From the NCBI RefSeq assembly GCF_024494465.1, contig NZ_JAETXM010000001.1:682001-746000 (forward strand): a stretch of DNA of 64,000 nucleotides, read 5' to 3'. Positions 54,475-63,937 of this stretch are shown here, piece by piece. A program made the translations under genes and the position numbers. Positions within the stretch are counted from its first letter, which is position 1, and every line of letters starts with the position of its first letter. The notes beneath the pieces are model-generated. The model worked only from the letters and a program-made list of their open reading frames with translations. It searched no databases and was not told the DNA's origin. The DNA is from Bacillus sp. V3B (GTDB taxonomy: Bacteria > Bacillota > Bacilli > Bacillales > Cytobacillaceae).

Positions 54475-56073
54475 ATGAAGGAATCGTTACAAAAGTTTGT
54501 GGATCCATTAAAAGCGTACTGGACAAGTCGCTCGAAAAAACAACAAGCCCTAATGATTAGTGCTATCGTACTTATTTTGATGGTAGCCGGGGCTATTACC
54601 TTTTTCACAACTAGAACAAATTTAGTCCCTTTATATAGTAATCTTTCACCTTCGGAAACGGGTTCTATTAAAGAAAGCCTTGATGGAAGAGGGATTAAAT
54701 CAGAAATAGCCGATGGTGGTCAAACGATAAAAGTGCCAGAAGATATTGTTGATACATTAAAAGTAGAGCTAGCAGCAGAAGGTCTTCCTAAATCAGGTAG
54801 TATTGATTATTCTTTTTTTAGTCAAAATGCTGGAATGGGAACAACAGAAAATGAATTTAATATGCTAAAACTTGATGCAATGCAAACAGAGCTTGCTGAT
54901 TTAATAAAAGGGATTGCAGGGATTAATGATGCGAAAGTTATGATTAACCTTCCAGAGTCTGGTATTTTTGTTAACGATGTGAAGGAGAAAGCATCTGCTT
55001 CCATTGTGTTAAGTACGATACCTGGATATGAATTTGAACAAAATCAAATTAAGGCACTCTATCAATTAGTCTCTAAAAGTGTTCCTAATTTACCTACAGA
55101 TAATATCGTCATTATGAACCAAAACTTTGAGTATTTTGACTTGAAAAATGAAAATAATTTTTCTGGCTCGATTTTTGCTAACCAACAGGAAATTAAAAAA
55201 GAGATTGAACGGGATGTACAACGTCAAGTTCAAACAATGCTTGGTACCTTGATTGGTCAAGACAAAGTAGTTGTTTCAGTAACGGCAGATGTTGATTTTA
55301 CTCAGGAAAATCGAGAAGAAAACTTAGTTACACCAGTAGATGAAGAAAATATGGAAGGCATTGCAATTAGTGCCCAAAAAATTACGGAAACGTATACTGG
55401 GAATGGGAATCAAGTTGGTGGGCCTGTTCAAGCAGAGGATCCTGCGGATGCATTAGCAGCGCAGTACTTAGAAGGCAATACAAACAATGGTGATTATGAG
55501 AAAGTAGACGACACAATCAATTACGAGATCAATAGAATTCGAAAGGAGATTGTGGAAAGTCCATATAAAATAAGAGATTTGGGTATTCAAGTCATGGTAG
55601 AACCACCGGAAGCCGATAATCTTAATTCTTTGCCACAAGAACGAGTGGATGATATTACAAATATGCTTGCAACAATTGTGAGAACATCGATTGATAAAAA
55701 TGCAAATCCTGAACTGACGGATGAAGCAATTAATCAAAAAATATCTGTTTCAGTGCAGCCATTTGAAGGGAAGGTTACCTTTAATGAGCAACCAACTTCA
55801 TCAGCATCCTTGTCATGGTGGGTGTATGTTATTGGTGGCGTTCTAGTTGCTATTATTGGAGGATTGATCATCTTGATTATGCGAACTCGCAGAAAACGAG
55901 AGAAAACTCTAGAGGAAACTGTAGAAGAAGAAGTCCAACCCGTTGATGTTCCAGATGTAAATGAAAGTCATGAAACAGAGAATAGTCTGCGCAGAAAACA
56001 ACTGGAAAAAATGGCAAAGGAAAAACCAGATGAATTTGCTAAGCTTTTGCGATCTTGGATTGCTGAGGACTAA
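54475..56073 (+). CDS. fliF: Flagellar MS-ring protein FliF
   Basis: A 532-residue membrane protein that forms the MS ring. Transmembrane helices are at about 23-46 and 448-470. Between them lie the ring-building modules (LVPLYSNLSPSETGSIKESLDGRGI, ASIVLSTIPGYEF). The cytoplasmic C-terminus (DEFAKLLRSWIAED) contacts FliG. The ATG follows GGGGGATCGTT. Confidence 0.96.
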   Translation: MKESLQKFVDPLKAYWTSRSKKQQALMISAIVLILMVAGAITFFTTRTNLVPLYSNLSPSETGSIKESLDGRGIKSEIADGGQTIKVPEDIVDTLKVELAAEGLPKSGSIDYSFFSQNAGMGTTENEFNMLKLDAMQTELADLIKGIAGINDAKVMINLPESGIFVNDVKEKASASIVLSTIPGYEFEQNQIKALYQLVSKSVPNLPTDNIVIMNQNFEYFDLKNENNFSGSIFANQQEIKKEIERDVQRQVQTMLGTLIGQDKVVVSVTADVDFTQENREENLVTPVDEENMEGIAISAQKITETYTGNGNQVGGPVQAEDPADALAAQYLEGNTNNGDYEKVDDTINYEINRIRKEIVESPYKIRDLGIQVMVEPPEADNLNSLPQERVDDITNMLATIVRTSIDKNANPELTDEAINQKISVSVQPFEGKVTFNEQPTSSASLSWWVYVIGGVLVAIIGGLIILIMRTRRKREKTLEETVEEEVQPVDVPDVNESHETENSLRRKQLEKMAKEKPDEFAKLLRSWIAED

Positions 56074-56087
56074 AGGGAGGGTAAAAG

Positions 56088-57104
56088 ATGGCAAGAAAAG
56101 AACAAAAAGAATTGAGCGGAAAACAAAAAGCGGCCATTCTTCTTATTTCCCTAGGTCCTGATGTTTCTGCTTCTGTTTATAAACACTTAAGTGAAGAAGA
56201 AATAGAAAAGTTAACACTAGAGATCTCTAGTGTTAAAAAGGTAGAAAGTCATGCAAAAGAAGATGTTGTTGAAGAATTTCATCAAATTGCACTTGCGCAA
56301 GATTACATTACGCAAGGTGGGATTGGTTATGCCAAAACGGTTCTTGAAAAAGCCCTAGGTGAGGAACAAGCAACGGCTATATTAAATCGACTCACATCTT
56401 CTTTGCAAGTACGTCCATTTGATTTTGCGAGGAAAGCAGATCCAGCACAGATTTTAAATTTTATCCAAAATGAACATCCACAGACCATTGCGTTAATTCT
56501 CTCCTATTTAGATTCACAGCAGGCAGGACAAATTCTTTCGGAATTGCCTCAGGAGATGCAAGCAGATATAGCGAAGAGAATTGCTGTAATGGATAGTACG
56601 TCACCTGAAATCATTAATGAAGTTGAACAAATTTTAGAACGAAAGTTGTCTGCAACGGTTACGCAAGATTACACACAAACGGGTGGAATTGAAGCGGTCG
56701 TTGAAGTTTTAAATGGTGTTGATAGAACAACTGAGAGAACAATCCTAGATGCGCTTGAAATTCAAGACCCTGAACTTGCTGAAGAAATTAAAAAGAGAAT
56801 GTTTATTTTTGAAGATATTGTCACATTAGATAATCGCTCCATTCAACGTATTATTCGTGAATGTGAAAATGAGGATCTCTTATTATCGCTAAAAGTTTCA
56901 AGTGATGAAGTGAAGGGGATTATCTTTAAAAATATGTCAACACGAATGGTTGAAACATTCAAAGAAGAGATGGAATATATGGGGCCTGTTCGCTTGCGTG
57001 ATGTTGAGGAAGCACAATCACGGATAGTGGCTATTATTCGCCGCTTGGAAGATGCAGGAGAAATTGTTGTTGCCCGTGGTGGAGGAGATGATATTATTGT
57101 CTAG
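56088..57104 (+). CDS. fliG: Flagellar motor switch protein FliG
   Basis: The 338-residue torque and switch protein. An N-terminal FliF-binding region (LSGKQKAAILLISLGPDVSASVYKHLSEEEIEKL) and a middle domain with EHPQTIAL are present. The C-terminal domain has the charged helix RSIQRIIRECENEDLLLSLKVSSDEVKGIIFKNMSTR that meets MotA. AGGGAGG precedes the ATG. Confidence 0.97.
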   Translation: MARKEQKELSGKQKAAILLISLGPDVSASVYKHLSEEEIEKLTLEISSVKKVESHAKEDVVEEFHQIALAQDYITQGGIGYAKTVLEKALGEEQATAILNRLTSSLQVRPFDFARKADPAQILNFIQNEHPQTIALILSYLDSQQAGQILSELPQEMQADIAKRIAVMDSTSPEIINEVEQILERKLSATVTQDYTQTGGIEAVVEVLNGVDRTTERTILDALEIQDPELAEEIKKRMFIFEDIVTLDNRSIQRIIRECENEDLLLSLKVSSDEVKGIIFKNMSTRMVETFKEEMEYMGPVRLRDVEEAQSRIVAIIRRLEDAGEIVVARGGGDDIIV

Positions 57105-57864
57105 GCTCATTAAATCTCAGTGGTCAAACCCTACTCTTTCCGAGAAAAAAATCATTTCGATTAAGATGTTTAACACTCCTGAAAAAGTGGAAAATGACTT
57201 TGATTTGAAGGAAGAAAATATTATTCCAACTGAATTAGTTGAAGAGGCAAGATTAGAAGCAGAGCAGATTCGTCAACAAGTAAAAAGCGAAATGGATGCT
57301 CTATATGCAGAAATTCAGAGTAGTCGTGAAGACTGGGAACGTGAAAAAGGATTATTGATAAGTGCAGCTAATGAAGAAGGCTACAAAGCGGGATGGGAAG
57401 AAGGTCAGCGCCAAGGATATTCAGAGTATCAAGAGTTGCTCAAGGATGCTCAGAAAATCATACAAGTAGCAAAATACGATTATCATGCTTATTTGGAAAC
57501 CTCTGAAAAAACCATTTTAGATTTGTCTATCAAGGTAGCGCAAAAGGTACTTAAAACAAAGATAGAAGAAAATGGGGATTGCTTTATATCTCTCGTAAAA
57601 AAAGCAGTAAAAGAAGTAAAGGAATTTCAAGATGTGAAAATTCATGTGCATCCTGTTCATTATGAGAACCTTCTAGCGAAAAAGGATGAGCTATTGTCGG
57701 TTTTCTCTCAGGATACGAACCTATTCATCTATCCGGATAGTGACTTATTGGAAAGCAGTTGTCTGATAGAATCTCCTTATGGTCGAATCGATGTAAGTAT
57801 TGACACGCAGCTTTCAGAAATTAAACAAAAGCTTACGGAATGTTTGGAGAGTGAAACATCATGA
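57097..57864 (+). CDS. fliH: Flagellar assembly protein FliH
   Basis: About 255 residues: a regulator of the export ATPase FliI. A long coiled coil (about 50-110; VEEARLEAEQIRQQVKSEMDALYAEIQ) with GYKAGWEEGQRQGYSEY is followed by the conserved C-terminal V/FliH domain (ILDLSIKVAQKVLKTKI, VHPVHYENL, SSCLIESPYGRIDVSIDTQL). TTG 57097 is preferred because GGAGGAG (57081-57087) gives proper spacing; ATG 57088 is too near. The gene starts inside fliG. Confidence 0.88.
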   Translation: MSRLIKSQWSNPTLSEKKIISIKMFNTPEKVENDFDLKEENIIPTELVEEARLEAEQIRQQVKSEMDALYAEIQSSREDWEREKGLLISAANEEGYKAGWEEGQRQGYSEYQELLKDAQKIIQVAKYDYHAYLETSEKTILDLSIKVAQKVLKTKIEENGDCFISLVKKAVKEVKEFQDVKIHVHPVHYENLLAKKDELLSVFSQDTNLFIYPDSDLLESSCLIESPYGRIDVSIDTQLSEIKQKLTECLESETS

Positions 57865-59177
57865 AAGCTTCTGGATTGTTAGAAAAAATTGATGAGATTG
57901 ATTCCTTTAAACGCTACGGTCGTGTCAAACAAGTTGTTGGTCTTATGATAGAATCACAAGGGCCTGAAAGTTCAATTGGAGATCTTTGCTTCATACATGT
58001 AAGTCATAGAAAGAATCGAGTGATTCAAGCGGAAGTAGTAGGGTTCAGGGGAGAAGTTGTTATTCTCATGCCCTATACATCTGTTAATGATATTGCACCA
58101 GGTAGCCTTGTGGAGGCAACTTCAAAGCCACTTGAAATTAAAGTCGGACATGCTCTAATCGGCAATGTTATTGATTCTTTAGGGAACTTATTGGACGGTA
58201 CAGATTTACCGAAAGGATTATCGACAGTACCGACTGAGCAATCACCACCAAACCCATTAAAAAGACCACCCATATCTGAACCTATCGAGGTTGGGGTTCG
58301 AATGATTGATAGTTTACTTACAGTTGGTAATGGCCAACGAGTTGGAATTTTTGCCGGGAGTGGAGTTGGAAAAAGTACTTTGTTAGGGATGATTGCTCGG
58401 AATACTACTGCCGATTTAAACGTCATCGCTTTAATCGGTGAACGGGGCAGAGAGGTACGAGAATTTATCGAAAAAGACCTTGGTCCAGAAGGTTTAAAAA
58501 GGTCCATTGTTATAGTTGCCACTTCGGATCAACCAGCATTAATGCGGATTAAAGGAGCTTTAACGGCGACAGCTATCGCTGAATATTTCCGTGATCAGGG
58601 TATGAATGTCATGCTGATGATGGACTCTGTTACACGGGTTGCAATGGCTCAGAGAGAGGTAGGGTTGGCGATTGGTGAACCACCAACGACTAAAGGGTAT
58701 ACCCCCTCTGTTTTTGCTATATTGCCGAAGCTATTAGAACGAACGGGAACGAATGAGATAGGTTCTATTACAGCATTTTATACGGTTCTTGTCGATGGTG
58801 ATGATATGAATGAACCGATTGCTGACACCGTGCGTGGAATTCTGGACGGGCACTTTGTTCTTGATCGTAGTCTAGCAAATAGAGGGCAATATCCTGCGGT
58901 AAATGTATTAAAAAGTGTTAGTCGAGTGATGAATAATATTGTCGAACGCGAACATGTTAAATCGGCTGAAAGACTTAGAGAACGATTAAGCACGTATTAC
59001 GATTCAGAGGATTTAATCAATATTGGTGCATATAAAAAAGGTTCATCTAAAGATGTAGATGCTTCTATCCACTTATATCCACAAATTATCTCCTTTTTAA
59101 AACAAGCAACCTACGAAAAAGTGACAATGCAAGAAAGTGTCAATGCCTTATATGCATTAATTGGAAAAGGGGAATAG
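57861..59177 (+). CDS. fliI: Flagellum-specific ATP synthase FliI
   Basis: The 438-residue export ATPase related to F1-beta. Walker A FAGSGVGKST is near 163-172, with GERGREVREFI, LMMDSVTRVAMAQREVGLAIGEPPTTKGYTPSVF and the VLDGDDMNEPIADTVRGILDGH segment. Its start overlaps fliH by four bases. Confidence 0.97.
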   Translation: MKASGLLEKIDEIDSFKRYGRVKQVVGLMIESQGPESSIGDLCFIHVSHRKNRVIQAEVVGFRGEVVILMPYTSVNDIAPGSLVEATSKPLEIKVGHALIGNVIDSLGNLLDGTDLPKGLSTVPTEQSPPNPLKRPPISEPIEVGVRMIDSLLTVGNGQRVGIFAGSGVGKSTLLGMIARNTTADLNVIALIGERGREVREFIEKDLGPEGLKRSIVIVATSDQPALMRIKGALTATAIAEYFRDQGMNVMLMMDSVTRVAMAQREVGLAIGEPPTTKGYTPSVFAILPKLLERTGTNEIGSITAFYTVLVDGDDMNEPIADTVRGILDGHFVLDRSLANRGQYPAVNVLKSVSRVMNNIVEREHVKSAERLRERLSTYYDSEDLINIGAYKKGSSKDVDASIHLYPQIISFLKQATYEKVTMQESVNALYALIGKGE

Positions 59178-59181
59178 ATTC

Positions 59182-59625
59182 ATGCCGTATCATTTTAAGT
59201 TTGAAAAAATCATGATGCTAAAAGAACGGGAAAAAGACGAAGCGCTCTCCGTTTATAATGACTCAGTGAAACGATTTGAAGAGGCGGCAGAGAAATTATA
59301 TGAAGCTTTGAAGAAAAAAGAAGATTTAGAAAGCTACCAATCAACTAAACTTGAAAATGGATTACCTGTTCAAGAAATTAGGCATCATCAGCGGTTTATT
59401 CTTAATCTACAGAAGACGATTGATCATTATCAACAAATGGTTCACAATTCGCGGACTCATATGCATTTTTATCAAGAAAAACTGATGGAGAAAAATATTG
59501 AAGTGAAAAAATATGAGAAAATGCAAGAAAAAGGAAAACTTGAATTCTTTGAGGGATTAAAGCAAATAGAAGCTAGGCAAATGGATGATATCTCAATTCA
59601 ATATTATGTGCATCGGGGAAGTTAG
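59182..59625 (+). CDS. fliJ: Flagellar export chaperone/ATPase stalk FliJ
   Basis: A 147-residue protein that is almost wholly coiled coil (KREKDEALSVYNDSVKRFEEAAEKLYEAL and LMEKNIEVKKYEKMQEKGKLEFF), matching FliJ, the stalk of the export ATPase ring. ATG 59182 follows AAAAGGGG; the in-frame start at 59161 is inside fliI. Confidence 0.93.
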   Translation: MPYHFKFEKIMMLKEREKDEALSVYNDSVKRFEEAAEKLYEALKKKEDLESYQSTKLENGLPVQEIRHHQRFILNLQKTIDHYQQMVHNSRTHMHFYQEKLMEKNIEVKKYEKMQEKGKLEFFEGLKQIEARQMDDISIQYYVHRGS

Positions 59626-59633
59626 GTGCTTAT

Positions 59634-60242
59634 ATGGAAAAGTTGATAGAAGAACAGAAAAGAAAACAATATAGTAAAACACAATGGTTTTTTGTTGTGA
59701 TTGTGATCCCCTCGCTATTTGCCATAACCGTGGCGGTTCTCGTACTAACAGTTGCAGGGGTAAATGTATTTGAAAAGGTAAATGAGATTCGTGAGAAGGT
59801 TCCATTTATTCCTTCTGAAGAGGAAATAACGGAAAAGCAGGCTTTGGAGGAACTAGAAGGTAAGCTAACAGAACTGAAAGCAGAAGTGAAGGATCGCGAA
59901 ACGACCATTGTTCAGTTGGAGACAGAGACCAAAGGAAAAACTCAGGAAATTGAAACGTTGAAACTTGAACAGGAACAATTGCAAAAGGAAATAGATAATT
60001 TAACACAGTCTCAACAATTAGAAGAGCAAGCTTTTAAAGGTATTGTGAACACATATGAAACGATGTCTGCTAAAAAAGTTGCTCCTATAATTACAGAAAT
60101 GAATGATACTGAAGCAATGAAAATATTATCGAGTTTAAAACCAGGTACGCTAGCTGCTATTTTAGAAAAAATGACTGCAACAGATGCCGCTAAATACACA
60201 GGGTTATTATCGATTAACAGTGACATGGAAGTAAATGAATAA
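59634..60242 (+). CDS. ylxF: MotE-like protein YlxF with MgtE N-like domain
   Basis: A 202-residue membrane protein. A transmembrane helix at about 19-43 is followed by a long coiled coil (about 65-135) and a C-terminal MgtE-N/MotE-type domain (VAPIITEMNDTEAMKILSSLKPGTLAAILEKMTATDAAKY). Related MotE proteins act as periplasmic chaperones of stators in other bacteria. In Bacillus the gene, between fliJ and fliK, is poorly characterised. AGGTG precedes the ATG. Confidence 0.88.
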   Translation: MEKLIEEQKRKQYSKTQWFFVVIVIPSLFAITVAVLVLTVAGVNVFEKVNEIREKVPFIPSEEEITEKQALEELEGKLTELKAEVKDRETTIVQLETETKGKTQEIETLKLEQEQLQKEIDNLTQSQQLEEQAFKGIVNTYETMSAKKVAPIITEMNDTEAMKILSSLKPGTLAAILEKMTATDAAKYTGLLSINSDMEVNE

Positions 60243-60283
60243 ATAATAGTAATTTCTACATTAAATGGAAGGGAGGTGAAAAG

Positions 60284-61942
60284 GTGCAAGTTGCAGCACT
60301 AGGGTTTGTAAACTCTGTTTCTATGCCAAACAGTAGTATCCAGTCTAGGACTGGACAGGATAGTGAATTTGCTAACTTATTGTCTAGACTAGTTCAGTCG
60401 CAAAATTTGAGTCGTGATGTAGAGAAGATAGTAACCGAAACGGTTGATCAGCTTTCAAATGAAGAGCTCGCTGAACTTATTCAATTTTTGAACTTATCTG
60501 ATCTTACCAATATAGAGATTGGGTCTACATTGTTGGATGGAATGTTATCAGATATAGAGACGGACAGGATTGATTTAGTTAAGGATGCTTTACAGTTAAG
60601 GGATGAAGATATCATCAAGGCTATTACAGATTTTCTAAAGGATGTAACTAGTGATACAGAAAAAGAGAATGCTAGTCGATCCAAAGAGGAACTTTCAATT
60701 GTAATAGAAGAGATCCCGGAAATGGACGGGAATGAGGCAATTATCGCACTTATTAATATTTTACCAAATATTAATATGGATCAGACGACCTTAAAGACAG
60801 ATCAAAATTTTGCCTCTGTAGCAAAGTCATTAAAACTCTTTGAATTGCTTTCTGATTATAAAAAGCCGTCTATGGATCAACAGAAGATAGAGGAGTTTTT
60901 ACAAAAAACAATCGAGAAACTTGAAGTTTCGCTCAAAGAGAATGTTTCAACAACGAGAAGTGAATTTTTAAAGCAAGTATTTACTCCAGTTGTAAAAGAA
61001 TTAAATGAGCAAACATTTAAGAATTTACAGACCGATTCTAATATAAAGGCTAATCAATTTCTATCAGCGACTACGCAGTTAAACTTGTCTAAAAATGAAA
61101 TAAATATGCAAGTGCTGCCTGCTACTCAAGCTATTAAGGAAGTAGAAAGTGAAGCAGCGAAGCAAGCAGTGCCTCCTCAAGCAGTCAAAGGAGTAGAGAG
61201 TGAAGTAGCAAAGCAAGCGATGCCTCCTCAAGCGATTAAGGGAGTAGAAAGTGAAGTAGCAAAACAGTCTTTAACAAGCCAACAGATAGTATCTCGTGAA
61301 AATGAAGTAAACAAGCAGGTAGTGACAAATAAGAAGACAAATTTTGTTTTAAATAATTTACATCCATTACAACTTACTAGTCAGCATACAGGTAAAAATA
61401 CAAATAGTTCTATGAATCAAAATAATAGTTTTAATTTTTCAAATGGTGGATTCCTTCCGGTGCAACAGATGTCAAAAACCGAACAGTTAACTCTTTTGAT
61501 AGATGGATCAGACAAGCAGGTATCAACCGAAAAGCTAATCCAACAATTTGAATCGATCCTTTCTAAAAGCCATTTGTTAAAGACAGGTGGAACGCAAAAA
61601 CTTTTTTTAAAATTAAACCCAGAACATCTAGGTGCATTGAGAGTGGAACTAATTCAAAAAGAATCAGTGTTGGTCGCTAAAATTTTGACAAGCACTTTAA
61701 CAGCTAAAGATCTATTAGAGTCGCAGCTCCAGAGCTTAAAAAATGCTTTTAGCTTACAAAATATTCAAGTAGAAAAAATTGATATTTTACAGCAGATGAG
61801 TGGGCAAGAACGTTTTATTAATAGAGATTCGCAACAACAGCAAGAACAAAAACAGCAAAGAGAACAAGAAGAACAAAAACAACAACATGATCCACAATTT
61901 GGCGTTTCTTTTGAAGAAGCCTTATTAAATGTTGAAGTATAA
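60284..61942 (+). CDS. fliK: Flagellar hook-length control protein FliK
   Basis: A 552-residue molecular ruler. The N-terminal part is helical and low-complexity. Three 17-residue repeats lie near 286-330, and the conserved C-terminal domain (about 405-500) reads GGTQKLFLKLNPEHLGALRVELIQKESVLVAKILTSTLTAKDLLESQLQSLKNAF, which contacts FlhB to switch export to filament proteins. A glutamine-rich tail (QQQQEQKQQREQEEQKQQ) follows. GTG start with GGGAGGTGA upstream. Confidence 0.93.
   Translation: MQVAALGFVNSVSMPNSSIQSRTGQDSEFANLLSRLVQSQNLSRDVEKIVTETVDQLSNEELAELIQFLNLSDLTNIEIGSTLLDGMLSDIETDRIDLVKDALQLRDEDIIKAITDFLKDVTSDTEKENASRSKEELSIVIEEIPEMDGNEAIIALINILPNINMDQTTLKTDQNFASVAKSLKLFELLSDYKKPSMDQQKIEEFLQKTIEKLEVSLKENVSTTRSEFLKQVFTPVVKELNEQTFKNLQTDSNIKANQFLSATTQLNLSKNEINMQVLPATQAIKEVESEAAKQAVPPQAVKGVESEVAKQAMPPQAIKGVESEVAKQSLTSQQIVSRENEVNKQVVTNKKTNFVLNNLHPLQLTSQHTGKNTNSSMNQNNSFNFSNGGFLPVQQMSKTEQLTLLIDGSDKQVSTEKLIQQFESILSKSHLLKTGGTQKLFLKLNPEHLGALRVELIQKESVLVAKILTSTLTAKDLLESQLQSLKNAFSLQNIQVEKIDILQQMSGQERFINRDSQQQQEQKQQREQEEQKQQHDPQFGVSFEEALLNVEV
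61139..61273 (+). repeat. 51-bp tandem repeats inside fliK
   Basis: Unit 1 61139-61189, unit 2 61190-61240 and a partial unit 3 from 61241 encode xVESExAKQAxPPQAxK. The DNA copies differ by several silent changes, so they are not very recent. Confidence 0.85.
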
Positions 61943-61954
61943 GAGGTGAAGGAA

Positions 61955-62590
61955 ATGGCGAATTCGATTGATGCGTCTTTACTGTTATCAAATTATCAGC
62001 AAAGCCAGAAAAGAACGGCATCAAGCACATTAGGCAAAGATGAATTTTTGCAACTGCTAATGGCACAGTTACAAAATCAAGATCCATCTAACCCAATGGA
62101 GGATACAGAGTTTATTGCGCAAATGGCTCAGTTTTCTACATTAGAGCAAATGACTAATATGAATAGTACATTTGAAAAATTTATTGCTCAACAACAACAA
62201 AGCCAATTAATTTCTTACAATCAATTTGTTGGGAAAGAGATTGCTTGGCATAAACTCAATGAACTAGAAGATGGAACGACAGAAGTTTTAGACGGTGTTG
62301 GAAAAGTAGCAAGCATTCAATTTAAAGGTGAGAGTATTCTTTTTATCTTGGATGATGGAATAAAGTTAGAACCAGGTAACATTTCACAGGTGAATAATTT
62401 CATAAATGAATCGAATATGCTACAAGCAAGTATGATGATTGGCAAAATGGTTACGTACCTAAATGATCAAAACGAGGAAACCTCAGCCATCGTCAACTCA
62501 GTTTCATTTAGAAATGGACATACAGCATTCCAACTAGCTGATGAAGAAAATACAGCAATTTCTTCAACTCAAATTATGAAAATCGAATAA
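61955..62590 (+). CDS. flgD: Flagellar hook assembly protein FlgD (YlxG)
   Basis: The 211-residue hook cap scaffold. The N-terminal FLQLLMAQLQNQDPSNPMEDTEFIAQMAQFSTLEQMTNMN is the family hallmark. A beta-rich C-terminal part follows. ATG 61955 after AGAGGTGA is preferred over GTG 61946, which lies in that site. Confidence 0.94.
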   Translation: MANSIDASLLLSNYQQSQKRTASSTLGKDEFLQLLMAQLQNQDPSNPMEDTEFIAQMAQFSTLEQMTNMNSTFEKFIAQQQQSQLISYNQFVGKEIAWHKLNELEDGTTEVLDGVGKVASIQFKGESILFILDDGIKLEPGNISQVNNFINESNMLQASMMIGKMVTYLNDQNEETSAIVNSVSFRNGHTAFQLADEENTAISSTQIMKIE

Positions 62591-62604
62591 AAGGGGAGGT
62601 TTTA

Positions 62605-62997
62605 ATGGGGCATCGTGTTTACCGACCACTCTATACACAACCGCTTATTCAGGGAGATTTAAAAAAAACGGTAAAAAAGGAACAAAATCAGCAGTCAAAT
62701 TTTGCTAATGAACTTCAATCTGTACTAGAATCGGAGAGAAAAGGTTTAACCATCTCCAAGCATGCGCAAGCACGTTTAGAACAGAGAGGCATCGACATCA
62801 ATGAAACTCAATGGAAACAGATTGGCGAAAAAGTAACGGAAGCAAAGAATCTGGGAGTGAAGGAATCACTTGTGTTATTAGATGATGTGGCTTTAATTGT
62901 TAGTGCAAAAAACAATACAGTGATTACCGCTATGAATCGAGCAGAAGCTACTGAACAAATTTTTACAAATATCAACGGTACGATATTAATGAACTAA
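62605..62997 (+). CDS. TIGR02530-type flagellar operon protein, function unknown
   Basis: A 130-residue cytoplasmic protein lying between flgD and flgE. The core ISKHAQARLEQRGIDINETQWKQIGEKVTEAKNLGVKESLVLLDDVALIVSAKNNTVITAMNR agrees with the flagellar-operon family TIGR02530. It is absent from this site in B. subtilis as I recall, but usual in many other Bacillaceae and clostridia. No enzyme motif is seen. AAAGGGGAGG precedes the ATG. Confidence 0.85.
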   Translation: MGHRVYRPLYTQPLIQGDLKKTVKKEQNQQSNFANELQSVLESERKGLTISKHAQARLEQRGIDINETQWKQIGEKVTEAKNLGVKESLVLLDDVALIVSAKNNTVITAMNRAEATEQIFTNINGTILMN

Positions 62998-63077
62998 AAT
63001 AAATTGGCTGGACCTAAGTGGAAGCCTATTAGCTGCCGATCGACTGACGCAGCTTCATCTGAAAGGAGAAATATATA

Positions 63078-63887
63078 ATGTTAAGGTCAATGTATTCAGG
63101 AGTTAGTGGGTTAAAAAACTTTCAAACGAAATTGGACGTAATAGGGAACAATATAGCAAATGTGAATACGTATGGATTTAAAAAAGGCCGTGTGACTTTT
63201 AAGGATACCATGAATCAAACGATTGGTGGGGCAACAGCACCATCAACTGCATTGGGTATGGGTGGTATAAATGCTAAGCAGGTTGGTTTAGGATCACAAG
63301 TAGCAACTATTGATACACTTCATGATGCAGGGAGTATTCAAACAACCAATCGTGTTCTTGATTTAGCGATTCAAGGAGATGGATACTTTCAAGTTCAAAA
63401 GGGTATAGAGACTTTGTACACGCGGGCGGGGAATTTTTACTTTGATAATAATGGAAGTTTAGTCACTGGATCTGGTGAATTTGTGACAGATTCCGATAAT
63501 GCTGTAGTTGAAATAGAAAATATTGATGAAGTTGAAAATATTAGTATTGGTGTGGACGGGAAAATTTCCTATATTAGAAATGGGGTTTTAGAAAATTATC
63601 CTGGTGGAGCAATTGCTGTGGTTAGATTTGCAAATAGTGGTGGATTAGAAAAAGCAGGGGGTAACCTTTTTAAAGTGTCTCAAAGTTCGGGCGGACCATC
63701 TGAAGTTAAAGAGCCTGGTCAATCGGGTGCAGGAACCATTTTATCTGGTGCTCTTGAAATGTCAAACGTGGATCTTTCAGAAGAATTTACCGAAATGATT
63801 ACTACACAACGAGCTTTCCAAGCAAACACTAAAATCATTACAACATCAGATGAAATCTTACAAGAGTTAGTGAATTTAAAACGTTAA
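63078..63887 (+). CDS. flgE: Flagellar hook protein FlgE (short FlgE/FlgG type)
   Basis: A 269-residue protein: N-terminal SGVSGLKNFQTKLDVIGNNIANVNTYGFKKGRVTF, central RVLDLAIQGDGYFQV and C-terminal SGALEMSNVDLSEEFTEMITTQRAFQANTKIITTSDEILQELVNLKR. These segments fit both hook and distal rod proteins. Its place after flgD and its length, like the 264-residue B. subtilis FlgE, favour the hook subunit. AAAGGAG upstream. Confidence 0.92.
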   Translation: MLRSMYSGVSGLKNFQTKLDVIGNNIANVNTYGFKKGRVTFKDTMNQTIGGATAPSTALGMGGINAKQVGLGSQVATIDTLHDAGSIQTTNRVLDLAIQGDGYFQVQKGIETLYTRAGNFYFDNNGSLVTGSGEFVTDSDNAVVEIENIDEVENISIGVDGKISYIRNGVLENYPGGAIAVVRFANSGGLEKAGGNLFKVSQSSGGPSEVKEPGQSGAGTILSGALEMSNVDLSEEFTEMITTQRAFQANTKIITTSDEILQELVNLKR

Positions 63888-63901
63888 TTTAAGGGAGGTA
63901 T

Positions 63902-63927
63902 AGGGTTAAAGGTTTCCCTTTAACCCT
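63902..63927 (+). promoter_or_regulatory. Hairpin between Shine-Dalgarno and start codon of swrD
   Basis: AGGGTTAAAGG (63902-63912) pairs perfectly with CCTTTAACCCT (63917-63927) over a 4-base loop. It lies between AAGGGAGGT (63891-63899) and the GTG at 63938, and no T-run follows. When folded, the effective spacing drops from 38 to about 12 bases. Confidence 0.75.
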
Positions 63928-63937
63928 GAATTTAACA

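Noticed and set aside
58073-58522. 149-codon open frame antisense to fliI
   Set aside because: Shadow of the strongly conserved FliI catalytic region; no family resemblance or start signals.
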